64,000 nucleotides of DNA, from positions 41,720-105,719 of the forward strand of contig NZ_PDUD01000046.1 of assembly GCF_002646595.1 (NCBI RefSeq), given 5' to 3'. The position numbers and the translations under genes were made by a program. The notes beneath the pieces were generated by a model. The model saw only the letters and a list, made by a program, of their open reading frames with translations, ran no database searches and had not been told where the DNA came from. Origin of the DNA: Flavilitoribacter nigricans DSM 23189 = NBRC 102662. Its GTDB lineage: Bacteria > Bacteroidota > Bacteroidia > Chitinophagales > Saprospiraceae. Positions within the stretch are counted from its first letter, which is position 1. Every line of letters begins with the position of its first letter. Positions 45,558 to 54,671 of the stretch are shown one piece after another.

Positions 45558-47398
45558 GTATTAAACCCCTTTTGTACTTTGCCTATGCAAATCCTGATGG
45601 TGATTTGCAAAATCTATCAATTGAAGCGGAAGCCCATCGTCGCATCGTTAATGAATGTGGAAATAACCCACCTTTTATATTTCGCTCAGAACCTACGTTC
45701 AAAAAGGGACATGCCGAAGATATAGTGCAGAAATACGGTCGCACCTTTTCCATATTTCACTTCAGTGGACACGCTGATAAAGATCGACTGAAGCTGGAAG
45801 ATATCACTTCTTACGTCGAGGGATTTGCCAAGCGACTGAAAGAGGAGCTTACGCATTCTCATCGTATGGTGTGCTGTTTTTTGAATGGTTGTTGTACGGA
45901 GTATCATCAGCATGCCCTGTTAAGTGCCGGCGTTCCTATCGTCATTGGAACGCATTATCCGGTCGATGATAAAATAGCATCGGAATTCTCGCAAAAATTT
46001 TATGAGCATTTTTTATTCGAACGTACCTCTATCATGGAGGCATTCGAAGCAGCTAAAAATTATCTGTATCAGTATCAGCCCGGAATTCAGATATATCGGG
46101 GGATGAAGCCCGCCAAGGAGGATAATATGCCTTGTTGGGGCATATTTTACCAACCGGAGCACGAACCTTTTATCCATTGGAATTTAGACTACAGGCCAAG
46201 CCTGAGATCACGTATGCCAAATGATCATGAGATCAATGAATATTTAATGCGTCAGCTGTACCGCAAATTACTAAACCTGGGTATTAAGGGAGTAAAAGAA
46301 ATCCATAATAGGGTACTGGAAGGTGATGACGAAGACATTGAGCAACTTAATACCGCCATCACCCAGGCCTTTCCGACCATGATTGAAAATGAATTGAGGC
46401 GATTACTGGCACCGAGTCGATACGTACGCTCGGAAGAAAGGCTTTTTGATACGATCAGTCAGGAACGCCTGTACCAGATCATGGAGATCTATCAGGTATT
46501 CAACGAATTGATGTTTTTTATTATCCTGTCACAATTATGGGAAAGTTGTGAACGGGAAGATAACGAACTGGTATTACCGATTGATAGGAAAGCATCTTCT
46601 TCTAATTTGGATTTGATCCAAAAATTTTTTCACACCAAACGAAAAGACCGAAAGTATACCGACTTTATACCGTTGATCCGGGCGGTACGGCAGATTATTG
46701 ATCAAGTTAGTGTTCCCTACTTTATTCATGAATTACAAAACTTGGTTAGTTTGGTTAACACCGAAAATAACTTCTCCGCTGCATACCGGTTTTTCAGAGA
46801 CCTACAGGAAAAGCTAGCACAAAGAACGATCAATCTATCGGATGCTCAGCAGGTAGAATATTGGTGTAAAGAAAGCGAAGTCCATCTGGCTCATTATTTA
46901 TCGGATCTGGCTTTTTGCGCGCAATATGATCTAATCACGGTCAAAGTGATCGAACTGATCATGTACCGCCATATGGATATGCCGATCTTTGACCATAACT
47001 ACTACAAGAATGCCAACAGCCGGAACAAAGGTCGACGACAGTGGGCTGATTATACCTGTTCCAAGTCAGTATTATTGGTCAATCTCGCCAACTCTCCGAA
47101 TAATAAAGGCACTAAGGAAGTGATTGAGGACGACAAAAAACGAAAGGTGAACTCGGTGCTTTCGTTGAGTTTTTTCGATCACATCAACCTCAGCCCATTT
47201 ATTTTGGATATGAATGCTTTTGGTGAAGAAACCAAAGAAAACCTGCTGATCTTCTCTCACTATGATAGTAGTGGGACTTTTCACTATCAGCTTGCTTTTG
47301 ACCCGTCACGCATCGTATCCTTTGCTCCGGGAAATGAATTATATGATACCATAAACTGCTCTCTGAAACCTTTTCTGGGACTTTTCCTAGATGCCTAA
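45554..47398 (+). CDS. CHAT-domain (caspase-like) protein, first gene of the conflict operon
   Basis: Residues 1-200 form a CHAT domain, a clan CD cysteine protease related to caspases. The catalytic histidine is H73 in FHFSGHADK and the nucleophile is C113 in CCFLNGCCTEY. The substrate-pocket strand GVPIVIGTHYPVDD follows. Residues about 215-614 are a helical region with no known motif, ending in a beta-rich part (NLSPFILDMNAFGEE, SSGTFHYQLAFDPS). The whole protein is paralogous to the CHAT protein at 58107-59891, including LNLSPFILDMNAF versus LNLAPFVIDENAY. The start is ATG at 45554. The STAND gene begins 12 bases after the stop. By analogy with CHAT proteases that sit in STAND systems, it probably cleaves one or more proteins on activation; the small 255-residue protein of the operon is the obvious candidate substrate, which is inference. 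Confidence 0.85.
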   Translation: MSIKPLLYFAYANPDGDLQNLSIEAEAHRRIVNECGNNPPFIFRSEPTFKKGHAEDIVQKYGRTFSIFHFSGHADKDRLKLEDITSYVEGFAKRLKEELTHSHRMVCCFLNGCCTEYHQHALLSAGVPIVIGTHYPVDDKIASEFSQKFYEHFLFERTSIMEAFEAAKNYLYQYQPGIQIYRGMKPAKEDNMPCWGIFYQPEHEPFIHWNLDYRPSLRSRMPNDHEINEYLMRQLYRKLLNLGIKGVKEIHNRVLEGDDEDIEQLNTAITQAFPTMIENELRRLLAPSRYVRSEERLFDTISQERLYQIMEIYQVFNELMFFIILSQLWESCEREDNELVLPIDRKASSSNLDLIQKFFHTKRKDRKYTDFIPLIRAVRQIIDQVSVPYFIHELQNLVSLVNTENNFSAAYRFFRDLQEKLAQRTINLSDAQQVEYWCKESEVHLAHYLSDLAFCAQYDLITVKVIELIMYRHMDMPIFDHNYYKNANSRNKGRRQWADYTCSKSVLLVNLANSPNNKGTKEVIEDDKKRKVNSVLSLSFFDHINLSPFILDMNAFGEETKENLLIFSHYDSSGTFHYQLAFDPSRIVSFAPGNELYDTINCSLKPFLGLFLDA

Positions 47399-47410
47399 TC
47401 TTCCACAGTT

Positions 47411-50400
47411 ATGAAAATTAGTCCATTCAAATTTCTGGAGTCCTACCGACCGGAAGATCAGCATCTCTATTTTGGCCGGGAAAAAGAAACAGAAGCGCTT
47501 TACCAGCTGGTGCTAAAATCTGATCTAGTGGTACTCTTTGGTAAATCCGGTGTTGGTAAAACCAGCCTGATCCAGTGTGGTCTGGCTAATAAATTTCGAC
47601 CGGGAGATTGGCTGCCGATCAGTATTCGCAGAGGGGAGGATTACAATCAGGCATTGGATCGAAAACTAAGCGAAATACTAGAAAAGCAGGATCAAAAAGT
47701 TGCCGGATCCAGCTTAATGAAAAATATGGCTAAATGGATTCAGGAGGCTGATTTTGCTGATTCATCCACGGTTACGGCTAAAATAGATCATTCAGCTGTC
47801 TTAGAGGATGCATTTGAAAAAAATAAGGCTACCAATTTAGTGGTAAGGATCTACAATCGTTATTTGAGGCCGGTGTACCTGGTTTTTGATCAGTTTGAAG
47901 AGCTCTTTATCAAAGGAAGCGAAGCAGAGAAGCAAACGTTTATCACTACTCTTGCCGCTCTCGATCGTCTGGAGATCCCCTGTACCATGTTGTTCTCCCT
48001 GAGGGAGGAGTATCTCGCATGTTTAACTGATTGTGAAGAGCAGTTACCGCATTTTTTCGATAACCGTTTGAAGATCGAACCCTTACGTCAATCGGAAGTT
48101 GTCACTTTGGTAACAGATATGTTTCGCTCCATTCAGGATAAGTGGGCCATGGATTCCCGTAGTACTGTAAATATGGATAACGGAGCATTGCAATTTACCT
48201 ACGAGTCAAAAACTCCTGAGCGCATTGTAGAAGAAATGACCGCAGATTGGTCCGATACATCGCGCGGAAGCGGCCAGATCGGTCGGACGTTGTACGTAGA
48301 TCTACCCTCGCTTCAGATCTATCTGGAGAAACTTTACCGACAGGCTGCTTTGCAATTTGATTCCAAAATTGATTTTACTACGGAGCTCGTTACCCAAACA
48401 TTGCCGTTTCAGAAAGCACTTTCTTTCTTCCTGGATGAAGTTTTGAGCCAAATTGCTGAACATGAAATATTTGATCAGCTACGAGCCTCGGTCGATGTCC
48501 GTAAATTGTGGGGAAAGGAAGAGCATCCACAGCGACTCATCCTACACTTTCTAAAGCATTTATTCGTCTCGCCTCGTAACACCAAGCAGCCGGTATCCCG
48601 ATCGGAAATTATCCGGTTCTCCCATAAAAGCAAATTGTCCCTGGAACAACTTGAATACTGCTTGAAAGCGCTCAAGGATTCTTGGCTGATACGTCCTTTG
48701 GAAGAGGAAAGATTTGAGTTGATGCACGATATTCTGGCTGCTAAAATTGCCGGAAAGCGCGCTCGTTCACTGAATCAGACCGCTCGGATCGACGGCAACC
48801 CTTATTTGGGTTTGGTGGCTTTTCAAGAAAGAAACGCGCACTTATTTTTCGGTCGAGACCGGGTGATCTTTAGTATAATGGATGTATTGGATCAGCATCC
48901 TTTATTGGTCGTGATCGGCGCTTCCGGCAGTGGAAAATCCTCCTTGATCAAAGCTGGTCTTTTCCCCCGGCTTCGGCAAAGTGGTTTTGGGATGATTGAG
49001 ATCCTGAGACCGGGTCAATACCCTATGCGAGCCCTGAGCCAGGCGGTGCAATCTATGGCAGCACAATCAGAAGATACCATCGGTATGGTTTTACTGATCG
49101 ATCAGTTTGAAGAATTGGTCACCCGGGCCGTAGATCAGGAGGATATAAACAGCTTTGTGCGCACGCTGCTTGCTTTAATTGAAAACCCCGGCAACATCAT
49201 CCCGAACTGGCGGGAAGACTTGACCTTCAAATTGATCATTACGGTTCGATCTGACTTTGAACCGCAGTTCCTGCGGACGGATCTGGAAAAATACTGGCAG
49301 GCCGGACGGTATGTGGTACCTACGCTTCGTCACAACGAATTATTGGAAATCATCGAAGAACCGGCTCATTTGGGTGCGTTTATTTTTGAACCCGAGGATC
49401 TGCCGGACCTCATTGCGGCTGAAGTGGCCGATCGCTCGGCTGCCCTGCCGTTATTATCTCTGGCCCTGCACGTAATGAGTGAACGGGCATTAGCTCAGTA
49501 TGAGCGCGTCATCAGTAAGGAGATCTACCAGGAAGTTGGTGGCATCTTCGGTGCTTTGCATACGATGGCTGACGAGATCTATCAACAACTCCCGGATCAT
49601 GCCCATCGCCGCACCATGCGTCAGGTAAGTTTACGGATGGTCTCCATGGAAGGATCCGAATTGGCCAGCCGGCGGGTGCTGCTCCAGGAATTGCATTATC
49701 CGTCTGCGGAAGAGAATGAACGGATCCAGTCCGTTTTGTCAGCTTTGGTCAGTGCCCGGCTGATCGTCAGAAACACTGATGCGGATCAGGAGCCTTACAT
49801 AGAACCGGCACACGATGCTCTGCTCTGGAGTTGGACAACGCTATGGGAGTGGATCCGGAATTTTGGAAAAGAAAATATATTGTTGCGAGAGCGCCTGGCG
49901 GTCTCCCTGCTAGAGTGGGAAAACTCTAAGTCAAACGAACTGCTCTGGGAAGGTCACCGCTTACTAAGACTTCAGGAGATATTAGAGCACAAAGATAATT
50001 GGCTCAATCAACGGGAGAGTGATTTTGCAAGGACAGCAATTGAGGAGCATAAAGTAGCAGAAAAACGTATCAAGGCAAAGCGGAATTATATATTGATTGG
50101 AAGTACAACAATGAGTTTAGTGCTGCTGTTAAGTACCTTTTTTGCGATTGACCAGGCGAATAAAGCAAAAACCAGCGAAATCTCAGCTATCTATAATGCA
50201 GAACGGGCTGTCCTTGTTCAAATTCAAGCCGACTCTTTGCGTCTAATGGCTGAGTCGGCGGCTGCAGAAGCAATCCTGCAAAGGGATATAGCCAATGCTT
50301 CCAATTTATTAGCTCAGACTTTAGCGGATAGTGCACGACTATTACAAAGAATAGCTCAAATCAACGCAAAACAGGCGTACATATCCGCTGAAGAAGCACA

Positions 50401-51337
50401 AAAACAAGCGTTGAGAGCTGAAAGAAACGCAACAGAAGCCCTCCTACAAAAAGGAAGTGCACAAGCACAGGCAGATTCCCTAGCGAGGGTGCGGGACTCT
50501 TTATATCTCGTTTTCCAGCAACTTTCAGAATCGGAAGAATTAAATATGAATTTGGCAAATTTTGCTATGAACAGATCTGACAGTCTGATTAGTGTAGCTC
50601 GACGGATCGATAACCTCAATAGTCATTTACTCAATGTTACCGGTGCCATACTGGTACCGTACGAAACTAAAGGAAGTATTTTTTCTCATCCTCCGGCTAG
50701 ACAATATCATAAGCAACTGAAACAGATGGAACCAGGGCGTACGTTCTCCGCTACCTGGCCGCCCTCCCGACAAATTACCATTGGCGCAGTTGGTAGATTT
50801 TACCAAGGTAAATTTCAACGGGATACTACTTTACAGGAACTGGGTATCCCTTTTAACGTAACCATCGATAGTGTAGAAAGTATCAGCTATACTTCCAATT
50901 GTAACGTTTTAACCAAACTGCCGGGAATTCAGGATAAAAAATTCAAAGCAGTGCCTAACGGTCAATCCGGCTTAAAATTAGAATTGAAAAGCCGCGGTAT
51001 CTATATGGACTTCCAGGAAATGACCCGTTACCGCATCGAGGATCTGCATATCGTAGCTGCTTATGTCTTACAGTTGTACGATCAAGGAATATGGCGCCCC
51101 AACTGGCTGATCGTTCACGATGTATATCATACTTCCGACGGCACCATCGTGGTCGGCTATAGCTGGAATAGAGGTTTTGTCGAATTTGGAATTGAAGAAA
51201 ATTACGACGTGGACTCTACTCTTACGAGATCTCTCGTGCCATTAGATTCGGCTAAAACCCACATAATCCTGTCTAACCAAACACTAACTCCCTTCTTCCA
51301 AGCAGTCGGTTTACGGCAGGATTTTAAGAAGAAATAA
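47411..51337 (+). CDS. Double nSTAND NTPase with transmembrane helix and ATWxPSR-type C-terminal domain
   Basis: The 1308-residue protein has two STAND modules. The first has Walker A FGKSGVGKTSL (about 43-53) and Walker B VYLVFDQFEELF (about 155-167); the second begins NPYLGLVAFQERNAHLFFGR, with Walker A GASGSGKSSLIKAGL (about 502-516) and Walker B VLLIDQFEELV (about 559-570). A predicted membrane helix (YILIGSTTMSLVLLLSTFFAI) is at about 893-913, followed by an alanine-rich coiled coil to about 1075. Residues about 1098-1270 match the neighbouring 255-residue protein: SATWPPSRQITIGAVGRF against RATWEPSRPMIVGRYGKI, and LYDQGIWRPNWLIVHDV against LFQQGRWQKDYVIVSEV. The N-terminal 80 residues are also close to the single STAND at 56107-58110. 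It probably serves as the ATP-driven switch of the operon and contacts the small protein through the shared domain. Confidence 0.85.
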   Translation: MKISPFKFLESYRPEDQHLYFGREKETEALYQLVLKSDLVVLFGKSGVGKTSLIQCGLANKFRPGDWLPISIRRGEDYNQALDRKLSEILEKQDQKVAGSSLMKNMAKWIQEADFADSSTVTAKIDHSAVLEDAFEKNKATNLVVRIYNRYLRPVYLVFDQFEELFIKGSEAEKQTFITTLAALDRLEIPCTMLFSLREEYLACLTDCEEQLPHFFDNRLKIEPLRQSEVVTLVTDMFRSIQDKWAMDSRSTVNMDNGALQFTYESKTPERIVEEMTADWSDTSRGSGQIGRTLYVDLPSLQIYLEKLYRQAALQFDSKIDFTTELVTQTLPFQKALSFFLDEVLSQIAEHEIFDQLRASVDVRKLWGKEEHPQRLILHFLKHLFVSPRNTKQPVSRSEIIRFSHKSKLSLEQLEYCLKALKDSWLIRPLEEERFELMHDILAAKIAGKRARSLNQTARIDGNPYLGLVAFQERNAHLFFGRDRVIFSIMDVLDQHPLLVVIGASGSGKSSLIKAGLFPRLRQSGFGMIEILRPGQYPMRALSQAVQSMAAQSEDTIGMVLLIDQFEELVTRAVDQEDINSFVRTLLALIENPGNIIPNWREDLTFKLIITVRSDFEPQFLRTDLEKYWQAGRYVVPTLRHNELLEIIEEPAHLGAFIFEPEDLPDLIAAEVADRSAALPLLSLALHVMSERALAQYERVISKEIYQEVGGIFGALHTMADEIYQQLPDHAHRRTMRQVSLRMVSMEGSELASRRVLLQELHYPSAEENERIQSVLSALVSARLIVRNTDADQEPYIEPAHDALLWSWTTLWEWIRNFGKENILLRERLAVSLLEWENSKSNELLWEGHRLLRLQEILEHKDNWLNQRESDFARTAIEEHKVAEKRIKAKRNYILIGSTTMSLVLLLSTFFAIDQANKAKTSEISAIYNAERAVLVQIQADSLRLMAESAAAEAILQRDIANASNLLAQTLADSARLLQRIAQINAKQAYISAEEAQKQALRAERNATEALLQKGSAQAQADSLARVRDSLYLVFQQLSESEELNMNLANFAMNRSDSLISVARRIDNLNSHLLNVTGAILVPYETKGSIFSHPPARQYHKQLKQMEPGRTFSATWPPSRQITIGAVGRFYQGKFQRDTTLQELGIPFNVTIDSVESISYTSNCNVLTKLPGIQDKKFKAVPNGQSGLKLELKSRGIYMDFQEMTRYRIEDLHIVAAYVLQLYDQGIWRPNWLIVHDVYHTSDGTIVVGYSWNRGFVEFGIEENYDVDSTLTRSLVPLDSAKTHIILSNQTLTPFFQAVGLRQDFKKK

Positions 51338-51363
51338 ATATCAGTCATTTATTAACCTACAAA

Positions 51364-51377
51364 TTATAGTACTATGA
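51364..51377 (+). promoter_or_regulatory. Palindromic start-codon motif TTATAGTACTATGA, copy 2
   Basis: This is identical over 14 bases to the sequence at the CHAT start (45544-45557), with the palindrome ATAGTACTAT at 51366-51375 reaching into the ATG at 51374. It marks the two genes at which a protease and its possible target begin, and not the STAND or caspase genes. Confidence 0.4.
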
Positions 51378-52141
51378 CAAGTGCAATGAAAACTTACCTC
51401 CATCACATGAACAAGAAGTTCGGTTACCGCGCCACCTGGGAACCCAGTCGCCCCATGATCGTCGGCCGCTACGGAAAAATCCGTAGGGGAGTATTTGATG
51501 TTCACGGATCATTGGAAGATTTTGATATCAGACTGGAGATTTCTGAAAAGCGAACAAGCAATGATTTAGAGTACGTCAGCGAAGGTAGTACCCAGATTTC
51601 TACCAAACTGGGCGGGTCGGCTGGTGAGGCTTTCGACGCACTAACCGATGCGGAGGCCGGTATTGCTGTGGATTTCTCTGGCGAGAACGCTATTGTCTTC
51701 AAAGCGAACGGTATTACGCACCACATCGTCACGAACAAAGGAGAAATTGAGCGCCGCGTAATGGAACTATTTCAGCAGGGGAGGTGGCAAAAAGATTATG
51801 TTATTGTTTCGGAAGTATTAGCCGCAGATGCTGCAACTATTCTGATTACTAATAGCAAGGATGCCAAAATTGAATTAAAGGCAAAAAGTGATGTTAAGGC
51901 TGGAGAATTGGATATTGCTAATGCAGGCCTGAATTTGGAAGTAGTGCGCAATAGAGGGGTTGGAATGAAACTTATCGCTCAAAGTGGGATCACTCCACTG
52001 TACAAATTAGTGAAGCTGAAAAGTAAGCTTTTTGGTGGAATGGGGCTCGATACCAAGACTATTGATCTTGGGAATGGAAATGGGAATAGTATTGAATGGG
52101 CAGAAGTTCCCTACGAGGAAGAAGAACTGGTGACCGATTAA
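51374..52141 (+). CDS. Small beta-rich ATWxPSR-domain protein, candidate effector
   Basis: The 255-residue protein has no signal peptide, no membrane helix and no cysteine. It opens with MKTYLHHMNKKFGYRATWEP, then a glycine-bounded strand (VGRYGKIRRGVF), an acidic beta region, the block LFQQGRWQKDYVIVSEVLAA at about 132-151, alternating strands to about 225 and an acidic tail (VPYEEEELVTD). The same domain is found at the C-terminus of the STAND protein encoded 36 bases upstream. Length, beta-rich pattern, the order N-terminal GY strand / central helix / YVIV strand / C-terminal strands, and the location between two caspase-clan proteases recall bacterial gasdermins, which are pore-formers released by proteolysis. 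Against this, the N-terminal cysteine that is acylated in several of those proteins is missing. I therefore call it a candidate effector; the gasdermin link is inference. Confidence 0.6.
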   Translation: MTSAMKTYLHHMNKKFGYRATWEPSRPMIVGRYGKIRRGVFDVHGSLEDFDIRLEISEKRTSNDLEYVSEGSTQISTKLGGSAGEAFDALTDAEAGIAVDFSGENAIVFKANGITHHIVTNKGEIERRVMELFQQGRWQKDYVIVSEVLAADAATILITNSKDAKIELKAKSDVKAGELDIANAGLNLEVVRNRGVGMKLIAQSGITPLYKLVKLKSKLFGGMGLDTKTIDLGNGNGNSIEWAEVPYEEEELVTD

Positions 52142-52163
52142 TGTAACGGATCACCGCTAAACC

Positions 52164-52211
52164 TGAGCGTTGAAGTCGGCCGAGCTTATCTCCGTCTAGC
52201 TTCAACGCTCA
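52164..52211 (+). terminator. Hairpin between the small effector and caspase genes
   Basis: TGAGCGTTGAAG at 52164-52175 and CTTCAACGCTCA at 52200-52211 form a perfect 12-bp stem with a 24-base loop; a T-run (52230-52234) follows 18 bases later. It begins 22 bases after the stop of the 255-residue gene and ends 48 before the caspase start. It could be a terminator or an attenuator that lowers caspase expression relative to the upstream genes. The long loop and the distance of the T-run make it an imperfect intrinsic terminator. Confidence 0.5.
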
Positions 52212-52259
52212 TATCAGAGACACTAAATCTTTTTAGCTATTCATTTTCAACATCTTATT

Positions 52260-54671
52260 ATGGCTACGCTATACGCTCTACTGGTCAGTATCGATAAATA
52301 TCCGATACCCCGGCATCGACTCAGGGGCTGCTCGAATGACCGGGCAGAAATGAATGGATTCCTGAAAAGATATGCCAAGGCTCAGGGGATGAGCTATAAA
52401 GGAAAAATGCTCAGCAACAAAACGGCAAAACGGCAGGATATTATCGACGGATTTCAGCACTTCAAAGCCGCTACATCCGGTGACTGTTGCTTGTTTTACT
52501 ATTCCGGGCATGGCTCTCAGGCCAAAGCCCCTCAGGAATTTTGGAATAATCCAACCGGTTTGAATGAAAGTATTGTGTGTTATGATAGCCGGTTGGCTGA
52601 CGGTAGAGACCTCATGGACAAAGAATTGGCCTATCTGATCTGGGAAGCCACCCAAAATAAGGGTATCCACTTTGTATCCATCATGGATTGCTGTCATTCC
52701 GGGTCCGCAACCCGAACCTTAGTCAAAGAACGCTACCGGTCGGTGGAAGCCAATAACAAGTCCGTTGAGCTGGAAGACTATTATGGCTATTCGACCTATT
52801 TCAAAGATCATTTGACGCCCCCTGGTGGCCGACATGTGCATTTGGCTGCATCTGCTGATTACGAACTGGCCAAAGAAAAATACCTGGACCATTCCGACCG
52901 CGGGGTATTCACTTATTGCCTGTTACAGGTATTGCAACAGGGAGGTACTTTTCAATCTTACGAGGAATTGATGCACCGAACGCGAATTAAAGTCACCGGA
53001 ACTACTACCCAGCAACATCCTCAACTGGAACTGGTAGGAACGAATGGGAGTACCGGCTTCCTGGGAAGGAAAACCACAAAAGGACTCTCTTATTTGATTA
53101 GTTATGACCGACCAACGAACCGCTGGCTGTTACAAGCCGGGGCCGTCCAGAATATCGTTCCTTCTCAACCTGATTTTTCTACTACACTTGCGCTGGAAGA
53201 CGGCACTGTCGTTACGGTGGTGCGCGTACATGCTCATCAGTCCGAAGTAAGCGGGATGGAAGGTAAAGATCCTGATCAACAGTATGCGGCTCAACTTCAG
53301 CGCAATGCTACTCCCCCCCTATCTATTGGGATTGATCCAAATCTACCCCAGAATTTAAAAGATGTTTTGACCCAAAATCTGGAAGACTATCCTACCATAA
53401 TGGTCCACGAAGATCTACTATCACCCAAATACCTGGTGCAGTACTGGAAAGATGCATTGGTATTAGTGAGGCCGGGAGAAAAAATACCTGTTTTTAAACG
53501 GGTACCGGTCAGGAAAACTGATCAGGAAGATACAGATGTTTTTTTGCAACGTGTAGCAGCGGTAGCCCAGTGGGAAGGTTTACTGCTCCATTATAATCCA
53601 AATTCGGCCATTCATCAAGATGATATTCGTATCGAGATCAGCTTGGAGAGTTGTGATGGACAGTCCAAAGCGGAAGTTGTAACAGATCCCACTGTGCCGG
53701 TAATCCTACCCTATTGCCGCCAAACGGGTGAATGGCAAAAACCTAAATTCCGGTTGCGTATCGTCAATGAAAATCCATATGCTAACTATTGGGTAAGCGC
53801 AGTATACCTGTCCAGCACCTTCGGTATAGATAACCAGTATTTGCGGAAACAGCGCTTGCCTGCCAGACAAGAGGTTTGGATGACCTATTTGGAAAATGGA
53901 CAATTTAAAATGCAATTTGAAGCCTTTGTCAATTCTGCTTACCTAAAATGGGGAATTAACCGGATTTCGGATTATATCAAAATATTCGTCAGTACAGATG
54001 AGGCGCTTGATACAGACTCCTTTTTACAAGAAGATTTAGATCTGGATTTTGGACCAGCTAGGGGGATACATAAAGCTATTGGTAAACCTTCGCAAGCAAA
54101 CGATACCTCAGGCTGGATGGTCCGGGATGTCGAACTTGCAATTCAGGGACCGGATTGGGAAGTCCCCGTTACGGATCATCAATTCAATCATTTACCGGGA
54201 TTATCCATTAAAGGATCTGAAAAATTAATAGCCAAAGCCAGTCTGACTGACTACCGATCCGCAGAGACGGCTTTTCAACAGGCAATCCCTAATTGCTTGA
54301 CCGAGCATAAAGACCGGCCGGTACCGATCTCACCCGGTCTGATCCAATCCAATGGATTGCATGTCCTCGAGTTGTATCACTTGAATGATCGAAATCTTGT
54401 CAATACCGAAAATCCCATCCAGGTAAAACTCAATCGGGCAGATGAACAATCTGTGATATTGCCATTTGGTTATGATCGGGCAAATGGAGCGTTTTACAGA
54501 GTAGGATATTCCAACGGTAGTGGAATGGTACTACTGGAAAGTCTTCCTACAGCAACGCCTACAGAAAAAAGAAAAAGTAAGGACGGCTCCATCAAAGTGT
54601 TTTTTCAGCAAATAGATAAGGAGCTGGATTTAAGGAGTCGCACTTCGCTGGCTGATGCTAAGCTTGTTTAA
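52260..54671 (+). CDS. Metacaspase-like (peptidase C14) protein with long C-terminal extension
   Basis: Residues 1-260 are a caspase-fold domain: YALLVSIDKYP, then RLRGCSNDRAEMNGFL, the catalytic histidine H84 in FYYSGHGSQ and the nucleophile C145 in IMDCCHSGSA. The segment HVHLAASADYELAKE and RGVFTYCLLQVL complete the fold, a typical prokaryotic metacaspase; these cleave after arginine or lysine in known members. The other 540 residues are beta-rich without a motif I know (including NPYANYWVSAVYLSSTFGID near 505). No signal peptide is present. The gene follows the small protein by 118 bases, with a hairpin between, and overlaps the convergent LRR gene by 42 bases at the 3' ends. It may process the small protein or the STAND; alternatively it may have been recruited independently. 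Confidence 0.85.
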   Translation: MATLYALLVSIDKYPIPRHRLRGCSNDRAEMNGFLKRYAKAQGMSYKGKMLSNKTAKRQDIIDGFQHFKAATSGDCCLFYYSGHGSQAKAPQEFWNNPTGLNESIVCYDSRLADGRDLMDKELAYLIWEATQNKGIHFVSIMDCCHSGSATRTLVKERYRSVEANNKSVELEDYYGYSTYFKDHLTPPGGRHVHLAASADYELAKEKYLDHSDRGVFTYCLLQVLQQGGTFQSYEELMHRTRIKVTGTTTQQHPQLELVGTNGSTGFLGRKTTKGLSYLISYDRPTNRWLLQAGAVQNIVPSQPDFSTTLALEDGTVVTVVRVHAHQSEVSGMEGKDPDQQYAAQLQRNATPPLSIGIDPNLPQNLKDVLTQNLEDYPTIMVHEDLLSPKYLVQYWKDALVLVRPGEKIPVFKRVPVRKTDQEDTDVFLQRVAAVAQWEGLLLHYNPNSAIHQDDIRIEISLESCDGQSKAEVVTDPTVPVILPYCRQTGEWQKPKFRLRIVNENPYANYWVSAVYLSSTFGIDNQYLRKQRLPARQEVWMTYLENGQFKMQFEAFVNSAYLKWGINRISDYIKIFVSTDEALDTDSFLQEDLDLDFGPARGIHKAIGKPSQANDTSGWMVRDVELAIQGPDWEVPVTDHQFNHLPGLSIKGSEKLIAKASLTDYRSAETAFQQAIPNCLTEHKDRPVPISPGLIQSNGLHVLELYHLNDRNLVNTENPIQVKLNRADEQSVILPFGYDRANGAFYRVGYSNGSGMVLLESLPTATPTEKRKSKDGSIKVFFQQIDKELDLRSRTSLADAKLV

